From contig JACVTC010000051.1 in assembly GCA_016946835.1 (NCBI GenBank), forward strand, positions 1,050,101-1,114,100: a stretch of 64,000 bases of DNA, given 5' to 3'. This DNA is from Neocallimastix lanati (nom. inval.) (Eukaryota; Neocallimastigomycota; Neocallimastigomycetes; Neocallimastigales; Neocallimastigaceae). Made by a program: the position numbers and the translations under genes. Below the pieces are notes generated by a model, which worked only from the letters and a program-made list of their open reading frames with translations, was not told the DNA's origin and did no database searches. The number at the start of each line of letters is the position of its first letter. Within the stretch, counting starts at the first letter, position 1. Of the stretch, positions 57,489 through 64,000 are shown one piece after another.

Positions 57489-58052
57489 ATGGCTTCAGTT
57501 ACTAATGATACTACTAATGTTCCTTCATTTAAAGATCTTAAAAAGGAACTAAAATATGTTGATAAATTAAACAAGGACCATTTGGATATAAAATCTTGGG
57601 CTTCTGAAATTGAGTTATGGATCCAATTACAAAATATCACTGATCCAAAAACTATTTTTGTTGCTTGCCTATTAACGTCTACTGGTGAACCAAGACAAAT
57701 TATCCAAGAATTAGAACTACCTGCTACTACAGCAGAAGAAGATGTAGAATTGAATGGTTCCACTGATACTGGTGAGATGTCAGGATCTAGCACCAGTAGC
57801 TCTACTAGTTCAAGTAGTTCTAGTAATGATAGTGTTAGAACTAACCGTTATCCTTCTTTTGTCGATATAGTCAACGCTCTTGAAGTATTCTATGGGGCAA
57901 AGGAAGATCAGAATACCTTATTAAGGGAATTGCGTGCTCTTAAAATTGGTAGAAATGAAAAAGTAAGGGATTTTAATAAAAGATATCGGACATTATATTT
58001 AAAATTAGATAAAACTCACAAAAAAACAAATCAGTATCTTGGACTATGCTGA
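57489..58052 (+). CDS. Gag N-terminal and capsid part of element 2
   Basis: Frame from ATG 57489 (MASVTNDTTNVPSFKDLKKE) to a TGA at 58050-58052. It has capsid-like sequence (KSWASEIELWIQLQN, then a Ser-rich insert, then YPSFVDIVNALEVFYG, LRELRALKIGRNEKVRDFNK). The natural continuation, ISILDYADALENNIEAW, lies in the +1 frame, entered within an A7 run at 58020-58026. Because the break falls inside the capsid, before the zinc knuckle, a one-base indel is likelier than programmed frameshifting. The start at MASV is chosen over the upstream non-ATG codons. Confidence 0.85.
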   Translation: MASVTNDTTNVPSFKDLKKELKYVDKLNKDHLDIKSWASEIELWIQLQNITDPKTIFVACLLTSTGEPRQIIQELELPATTAEEDVELNGSTDTGEMSGSSTSSSTSSSSSSNDSVRTNRYPSFVDIVNALEVFYGAKEDQNTLLRELRALKIGRNEKVRDFNKRYRTLYLKLDKTHKKTNQYLGLC

Positions 58053-61000
58053 TGCACTTGAGAATAATATTGAGGCCTGGAAAAGAGTAACTTTAATTGA
58101 TGATATACCACTTTCAAAGGCTTATGAAATTGCAGAAAAAGTGGATAGACTTGCTGTGAGGTTACATCGTGTACCAAGTCCTAATAGAAATGTTTCCAAC
58201 AATAATAATAATAATTATAATAAGAGTCGTAGTTCACCACCAAGAAATACTTATGAAAACAGGGACAATAGGAAAGTTTCTGATGAAAGTGAAAGGGAGA
58301 ACCTTACACGTGGACCAAGAAACTCTACCGTCAAAACCTGTTTCTTCTGTAAAGAACCTGGACATTATCAACAACATTGTCCCAAACTACAAGCCATTAT
58401 AGAAGAAAATAAGAAACAGATTTTTTTCCAAAGGACCTTTAAACCAGTAGAAGGGAGAGGAAGCACTCCCATCAAAAAAATAGCTTCATTAAAATATACT
58501 TCCAATTCTTCTGATGCAGAAAGTAAAGACTACAGAGTGGATTATACTATCAAAAGTCATGATCAGGTAGGAGAATATTTTGTCGGTGCGGCAAAAAGAA
58601 AACTTGATGAAAGTGATGTTGAGTTAGATAATGGAAAAGGAAGGAAAATTCATAAAAGCCTACGTGATAATCCACGACCTATAAACACTCCTGCATTAAG
58701 AAAAAGAAAAGAAAGAGAATTGGAAACTGAAGAGTTGATACCTCATAAGAAACAGTTGCAAACATCAATAATTATGCAACCAAATATCAATAAAGAAAAG
58801 AAAATTGAAAAAGCAATACGTGATAAAGAAAGATTTTTGAAATCTAGTACTAATTCTAAAGAATTCGAAACTGCATCATCCAGTCAGTCTAATGTAAACT
58901 TAATTACTAATAAAGAGGAAATAACTTCAAAAGTTGATAATGTAGAAGCTCCAAGGGAAATTAACCAAACTAGAGAAAGAAAAAAAGACAAAAATAATAA
59001 TAATAATACTAGTAATCCTAATAATAGTAACAACGGAACTATTAGAAAAACCCCAGTCGTAAATGATATTAATAATAATAATACTATTAATATTAATAAT
59101 AATGAAACTATTATCGATAATAATCATGTAACGAATAATAAAAATATATTAAATAAATTAATTAATACAGATGGTATTAATAATAATAATAATAATAATG
59201 ATAATAATAATAGTATGAAAATACCTCGGGTAAATCGAATTATTAAAATGCTTTCTAATTATAAGAAATATGATGTATGGGATGATTTAAGCAATACCAA
59301 GTGTAATATTACCTTTGGACAGCTTTGGAATGCTGCGCCTAAAATAAGAAGTCAAGTTTCCCAAGGTTTAAAACTAGTAAAAGCCACCACTAATGTTGTT
59401 GGCGCTATTAATAATGTAGTTGCTACTACAACATTAGTTAATAATGTTGATCATAACTATAAAAGTAAAAGTACAGAAATAACAGAGGAGGATATTGCAA
59501 TGGTAGATGCCTCTGTTGATGGTGTATCTGGAAAATTACTTATTGATACGTGTAGTAATTTAAATATTATGTCACAAAAATATTATAATTCTCTACCATA
59601 CCAATATACCGTTGTTGGTCATAGTTGTGGTAGAATAATGCTTGCCACTAGAGACGATGAATACTCTGAAGGAATAGTCGTTAGGATACCTGTGAAAATT
59701 AATGAGCTTTCATTGTTAATTGATTTCCGAATTGTAGAAAAAGAGGAACCATTTTATGACATGCTAATTAATTTAAAAACTATAATTGATAATAGATTAT
59801 TTATTAATCCCTTAAATAATTGCTTATGTAAATATAACATGGATGGTACTATCAGTTCTATTACACCAATAAATAATTCTGCAATTGACGAAAAATATAT
59901 TTGTAGTGTTAACAAATTACTTGAGGATAATAGTAAGGAAAAATATGCTGGTGGGGAATTAAAGAAATTAGAAGGATTACCACCTATGGAATATATACAT
60001 AATACAATATTTATGAATACTCTAAATGAAAAATATAGAACTGATATAATACACCTATTAGAGGACAATATAGAAATTGTTGCTACGTCGTCTGAGGAAT
60101 TAACACCATCATTGCTTTCACCACACAAAATAAATCTAAAAGCTGGTACCAAACCTATAAAACAAAGAGCATATCGGCTAACAAAATTAAAGACAGATAT
60201 TTTAAAGGAAGAATTAACTAAGTTAATTAATAAAAAGTTAATTGAGCCTTCAAATTCTGAATGGTCTTCGCCTATTGTTCTAGTACCAAAGCCTAATGGG
60301 AAATGGCGTATGTGTGTAGATTATAGGAAGGTTAATGACTCTACTATAAAGGATTCTTATTCTATACCATACATTGATGAAATTTTTGATAGTCTCAATG
60401 GTGCAACTATCTTCACTACCATTGACTTATACTCTGGATATCACCAAATTTTAATGGAGGAAGAAAGTATTGGTATAACAACTTTCACCACTAAGTTTGG
60501 TAATTACCAATTTAAAGTTATGCCATTTGGTCTAACCAACGCTCCTGCAACCTTTCAAAGAGAAATGAATAGAATCCTATTTCCTTTAATAGGAAAGTGT
60601 GTTTATAATTTTATCGATGATATACTTATATACTCTAAAACAGTTGAAGAACACCTCCAACATATTCAACAAGTTTTATCCATACTCAAAGAAAATAGAT
60701 TAAAACTTAATATTGAAAAGTGTCACTTCATGAAAACAGAAGTGAATGTTTTGGGGCATAGATTAACCACTAAAGGCTTAAAACCTCTTGATAGTAAAAT
60801 CGAGGTTATCAGAGATTGGAAACCCCCTCAGGACATCCATGAATTACGTTCATTTTTAGGAGCTGTTGGATACTATAGAAATTTCATCGATAAATATTCA
60901 CAAATTACTGCGTGTTTGTGTAAATTATTAAGGAAAGGTGTGAAGTATGTTTGGACTAGTGAACACCAAAAATCGTTTGAAGTACTGAAAGAAAAACTGA

Positions 61001-62649
61001 TAAATGCACCCATATTAAGTTTCCCTCAGTTTGATAAAGAATTTATTATACGTACCGATGCTTCTTATGATGGAATAGGAGGTGTGTTATTACAAAAAGA
61101 TAATGAAACTGGAAAAGAACACCCTATTCACTTTATTAGTAGAAGTTTGACCAGAGCAGAAAAGCATTATGGTATAACAGACCTAGAAGGTGCTGCCCTA
61201 TATTATTGTATAACTAAATTAAAACCGTATATAGATGGAAATCCAATACCAACTATTGTATATACGGACCATAAACCGTTACTAGGGTTGTTCAAAAATA
61301 AGGAACCACATAATGCAAGGCAAACTAGGTGGTGTTTGACAGCTAGTATGCTTGGTGTAGACATTAGATATGAAACCGGTAAAAAGAATGTGCTTGCTGA
61401 TGCCCTATCCCGAATGAAAAATAATAAAGAAAATGTAGTTTTAGCTACGAAAATAATTAACCATGATAATACGAATGATGAAAATGAAGCCTTATTATCC
61501 AAAGTAATACATGATTTTATCAATGAAAAATTCACCACTATTGATGGTATTGACTACTTTATTGATGGTAACAATTATAGAAAATTAGTAACCGATCTTA
61601 ATGAAAGAATAAAATTAATATTAGAGGCTCATAATATTGGACACGATGGTTATTATAAGACTTATCAACGTTTACGTAAGAGTTATTATTGGAACGACAT
61701 GGTGAATGATGTTAAACGTGTTGTCAGTAAGTGTGAAAAATGTCAATTAAATCGACCACAACCTTATCCAGAGCCTACAGAAAATCTACCTACTAAAGTG
61801 GAAGGACCTTTTGTACATCTTGGTTTGGACATTATCGGTCCACTGGTTAAAACTAGAAGTAATAATCAATATATAATAGTAGCTGTTGATTATTTCACTA
61901 AGTGGGTAGAAGCAGAACCGACTGAAAATATCACTTCTAAAGACGTAATTAAGTTCCTTATTAACGTATTTTCTCGTCATGGAGTTCCCCAAGTAATTAC
62001 CACCGATAATGGTGCCCAATTTACATCAGATATGACTAAAATATTTTTAGATCTATATGATGTATATATAAAATTTGTTACAACATATCATCCCGAATCT
62101 AATGGACTTACGGAAAATCGTAATAAAGAAATTGGTAAACTCCTTAGATTGCTTGGGACGAAAAATAAAGATTGGGATGAGGTATTACCCTCTGCTCTCT
62201 GGGCTTTAAGAACTGTTAAAAATAGTACCACTAACCATTCTAGTTTTGAATTAGTTTATGGTCGTGAAGACCAACAACCTTTTGATATAGCTGCAAGACC
62301 GACTAAAGATATAAATAAATCTTCTGATGAAATTCTATTGGAAAAGTTTATATCTCATTATAGATGGACCATAGAAGCATCAGAAAATGTGAAAAATGCA
62401 AATAAATATTGGGCTGTTAGACGAGAAGAAAAACAAAGTATGAATCAGGCTAAGGAAATCAAGGAGGGAGATTTAGTCCTAGTTAGAAACTTTAGTAGAA
62501 CTAAACTAGAACCTTATTTTAATGGACCTTTAAAAGTAATCAAGAAAAAGTTTAATACAGTTACGTTAGCTGATCCAAATTCAGGAATATTATTAAATCG
62601 GAATGTACACCTCAAAAATATAGTAAAATATAACTCAGCTACAATATAG
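58027..62649 (+). CDS. Gag end plus Pol of element 2 (zinc knuckle, protease, RT, RNase H, integrase)
   Basis: Open frame of about 1540 codons; residue numbers here count from Leu at 58039. The CCHC knuckle CFFCKEPGHYQQHC is at 101-114. A basic, Asn-rich linker follows. Protease LLIDTCSN has catalytic Asp 503, with Cys where retropepsins usually have Gly. RT: KWRMCVDYRKVN, TIDLYSGYHQI, VMPFGLTNAPATFQ and the catalytic FIDD (860/861). RNase H: TDASYDGIGG (Asp 1007), YTDHKPL, NVLADALSR. Integrase: H1198-x3-H with CEKCQ, then D1264 (LDIIGPL), D1323 (TTDNGAQF) and E1359 (LTENRNKE), i.e. canonical DD35E. The end has a GPY/F-like KLEPYFNGPLKV and no chromodomain. Stop TAG, about ten bases before the polypurine tract. 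All catalytic positions except the protease Gly look intact. Confidence 0.96.
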   Translation, partial: QISILDYADALENNIEAWKRVTLIDDIPLSKAYEIAEKVDRLAVRLHRVPSPNRNVSNNNNNNYNKSRSSPPRNTYENRDNRKVSDESERENLTRGPRNSTVKTCFFCKEPGHYQQHCPKLQAIIEENKKQIFFQRTFKPVEGRGSTPIKKIASLKYTSNSSDAESKDYRVDYTIKSHDQVGEYFVGAAKRKLDESDVELDNGKGRKIHKSLRDNPRPINTPALRKRKERELETEELIPHKKQLQTSIIMQPNINKEKKIEKAIRDKERFLKSSTNSKEFETASSSQSNVNLITNKEEITSKVDNVEAPREINQTRERKKDKNNNNNTSNPNNSNNGTIRKTPVVNDINNNNTININNNETIIDNNHVTNNKNILNKLINTDGINNNNNNNDNNNSMKIPRVNRIIKMLSNYKKYDVWDDLSNTKCNITFGQLWNAAPKIRSQVSQGLKLVKATTNVVGAINNVVATTTLVNNVDHNYKSKSTEITEEDIAMVDASVDGVSGKLLIDTCSNLNIMSQKYYNSLPYQYTVVGHSCGRIMLATRDDEYSEGIVVRIPVKINELSLLIDFRIVEKEEPFYDMLINLKTIIDNRLFINPLNNCLCKYNMDGTISSITPINNSAIDEKYICSVNKLLEDNSKEKYAGGELKKLEGLPPMEYIHNTIFMNTLNEKYRTDIIHLLEDNIEIVATSSEELTPSLLSPHKINLKAGTKPIKQRAYRLTKLKTDILKEELTKLINKKLIEPSNSEWSSPIVLVPKPNGKWRMCVDYRKVNDSTIKDSYSIPYIDEIFDSLNGATIFTTIDLYSGYHQILMEEESIGITTFTTKFGNYQFKVMPFGLTNAPATFQREMNRILFPLIGKCVYNFIDDILIYSKTVEEHLQHIQQVLSILKENRLKLNIEKCHFMKTEVNVLGHRLTTKGLKPLDSKIEVIRDWKPPQDIHELRSFLGAVGYYRNFIDKYSQITACLCKLLRKGVKYVWTSEHQKSFEVLKEKLINAPILSFPQFDKEFIIRTDASYDGIGGVLLQKDNETGKEHPIHFISRSLTRAEKHYGITDLEGAALYYCITKLKPYIDGNPIPTIVYTDHKPLLGLFKNKEPHNARQTRWCLTASMLGVDIRYETGKKNVLADALSRMKNNKENVVLATKIINHDNTNDENEALLSKVIHDFINEKFTTIDGIDYFIDGNNYRKLVTDLNERIKLILEAHNIGHDGYYKTYQRLRKSYYWNDMVNDVKRVVSKCEKCQLNRPQPYPEPTENLPTKVEGPFVHLGLDIIGPLVKTRSNNQYIIVAVDYFTKWVEAEPTENITSKDVIKFLINVFSRHGVPQVITTDNGAQFTSDMTKIFLDLYDVYIKFVTTYHPESNGLTENRNKEIGKLLRLLGTKNKDWDEVLPSALWALRTVKNSTTNHSSFELVYGREDQQPFDIAARPTKDINKSSDEILLEKFISHYRWTIEASENVKNANKYWAVRREEKQSMNQAKEIKEGDLVLVRNFSRTKLEPYFNGPLKVIKKKFNTVTLADPNSGILLNRNVHLKNIVKYNSATI

Positions 62650-62657
62650 CTTGAGTC

Positions 62658-62672
62658 TTAGCGGGGGCATCG
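62658..62672 (+). promoter_or_regulatory. Polypurine tract of element 2
   Basis: TTAGCGGGGGCATCG directly precedes the 3' LTR; same GGGGG-x-ATC pattern as in element 1. Confidence 0.75.
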
Positions 62673-63720
62673 TGATAAAGAATGAAGTAATAAATTGATT
62701 CTTATTAAAAACCTTTTAATATAGTCAAGGTGATTTTTAAAATATTAATAAATTTATGTATTCTTTACATTAATAATTTTACTATATTATTTGATCTGAA
62801 AATTTAAGTTTATACATAAAATTTAATTTAAATTTATGTTCATTCCTTATAAAGGTAAATTAAATTTATGAGAGTTTAGCAATAACATAGTACTAATTAC
62901 TTTTAGTATTATTTTTCTAAATAAGGAATAATTCCTGTATATAAACAACTTAAATAACTTTATCAATATTTCTGTCTTTCGAATTAATAAATAATTGAAA
63001 TGAAAGAAATAAATAAAATAAAATTTTCTGTATTTAAAATTGTAAAAGATTTTTCATATATTAATAAATGTATTTTATTTTCTATTATGTCATTCAAATT
63101 AATATATAAGATTACATATTAAATTAGTATCAAAATTAAGTTAAAGTATTCAATTTTATTGTAATACTGCTTTTCTTTTTTTTTGTTTAATTCTTATCTA
63201 TAATGCATCTTTTATATTATAGATTTATTTTGGATAATTTGAATATTAGGAAATAATAAAATTTCTATTTATTACAATAAGGAAATAATCAATAAGATTT
63301 AAAAATCTATTGTTTTTTCCATCTCTTCAACTACTTCCAGAGGCTTTGCTACTTTTATATCTTCAAAAAGATATAAATTGACTACCTTGGAACCCCTTTT
63401 TAGGGGAGAGAAAAAAAAAAAGAAAATAAAAATAGAAATAATAAAAATAAATAAATAAAAAAAATAAATAAATAAAAAAAAATAAATAAAAATAAAATAA
63501 AAATAATAATAAAAATAAAATAAAAATAAAATAAATAAATAAAAATAATAATAAAATTAAAATAAAATAAAATAAATAAATAAAAATAATAATAAAAATA
63601 AAATAAAAATTAAAATAAAAATATAATAAATAAATAAAAATTATTGTGAAAGAATAAAATTTTTTTTTGTGTTTTAATATTATATAATTTTTTTTTTTTT
63701 GAATTCCTCGAACCATAACA
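62673..63720 (+). repeat. 3' LTR of element 2
   Basis: 1048 bp, near-identical to the 5' LTR, ending CATAACA, followed by ACGA. The FYFIFI-like frame inside is translated A/T repeat. Confidence 0.95.
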
Positions 63721-64000
63721 ACGATGATACAAGATGAAAAGAAAAATAATGATATTTTAAAATTATTATTAAATTATATTAATTATATAAAGTTTGTAAA
63801 ATATATATTATTATAAAATTAATTATATAAAAATGATGAATTATATTAATTATAAATCATATAAAATAATATTATTATAGTATAAAATTTAATTATTATA
63901 ATATAAACTTTTATATTAATGTTTATATAAAATATAACAATTATGATTTAATATAGAGATAATAATTATAAAAAAAATATATAAAAATATTATAAAAAAA
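63721..64000. other. Flanking genomic DNA beyond the retrotransposon pair
   Basis: Starts ACGATGATACAAG, the continuation of the original tRNA upstream region. A/T-rich; nothing else seen. Confidence 0.6.

Larger units (their letters stand above)
54853..63720 (+). mobile_element. LTR retrotransposon 2: full-length Ty3-like gag-pol element
   Basis: LTRs TGATAAAG...CATAACA at 54853-55913 and 62673-63720 differ by a few substitutions and A-run length changes. ACGA flanks the element on both sides (54849-54852 and 63721-63724). Order: LTR, primer-binding site, an unusually long leader of about 1.5 kb with five structured hairpins, gag, then gag-end, protease, RT, RNase H and integrase in one frame, polypurine tract, LTR. 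RT before integrase places it in the Ty3 class; there is no chromodomain at the integrase end. It is complete apart from a one-base frame offset inside gag. Confidence 0.96.

Noticed and set aside
58039-58052. Programmed +1 gag-pol frameshift of the Ty3 kind
   Set aside because: The break lies inside the capsid, before the zinc knuckle, whereas programmed sites sit after nucleocapsid; no clear slippery signal with a slow codon is seen. Kept as an observation only.
63721-63735. A third LTR remnant, because TGATAC follows the last ACGA and matches the start of element 1
   Set aside because: The match stops after six bases; it is more simply the original target flank.

Overview
This is an extremely AT-rich eukaryotic window. 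It has long poly(A)/poly(T) tracts, (ATT)n and (AAAAT)n runs, many short GT..AG introns and Asn-rich proteins. That combination, with a fungal-type set of housekeeping genes and Ty3-like, MULE and non-LTR transposons, fits an anaerobic gut fungus (Neocallimastigomycota) best. This is inference: dictyostelids share the base composition, but the 7-15 introns per gene here argue against them. Exons were traced by hand from splice sites and reading frame. Every multi-exon gene below closes to a whole number of codons.

Gene-bearing part (1-42.6 kb): HGH1 (minus, 8 exons), CLU1/TIF31 (minus, 16 exons), delta-COP (plus, 10 exons, with a Gly/Asn/Tyr-rich linker), an island of dead transposons (copia-type gag and three nested or adjacent LINE copies, 20.3-24.9 kb), methionine aminopeptidase 2 (minus, 8 exons), divergent DPM2 (plus, 3 exons), a 1099-residue Asn/Ser-rich protein (minus), a 506-residue coiled-coil protein (minus, 8 exons) and the inositol pyrophosphate kinase VIP1 (minus, 11 exons, one of only 10 bp). 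The genes serve unrelated housekeeping roles: translation-factor folding, mitochondrial or related organelle distribution, COPI traffic, N-terminal Met removal, dolichol-phosphate-mannose synthesis and inositol pyrophosphate signalling. There is no operon-like logic.

Transposon-bearing part (45-64 kb): a GC-rich 426-bp SINE-like insert with a 12-bp target duplication; a structurally complete MULE (46649-50984) with a perfect 9-bp target duplication and a transposase broken by three in-frame TAA codons; then a tRNA-Ser(CGA) gene with two different LTR retrotransposons stacked immediately upstream of it. Element 1 (51234-54848) carries only a gag-like ORF. Element 2 (54853-63720) is a full Ty3-like gag-pol element. 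The 4-bp sequence ACGA stands before, between and after them, 12-15 bp upstream of the tRNA 5' end, so both used the same target position. Both also have similar primer-binding sites and polypurine tracts. The likeliest undescribed system here is this pair: a tRNA-targeted autonomous element and a gag-only companion. In addition, the leader of element 2 holds five consecutive hairpins whose outer stems co-vary, a candidate packaging or RNA-structure domain.
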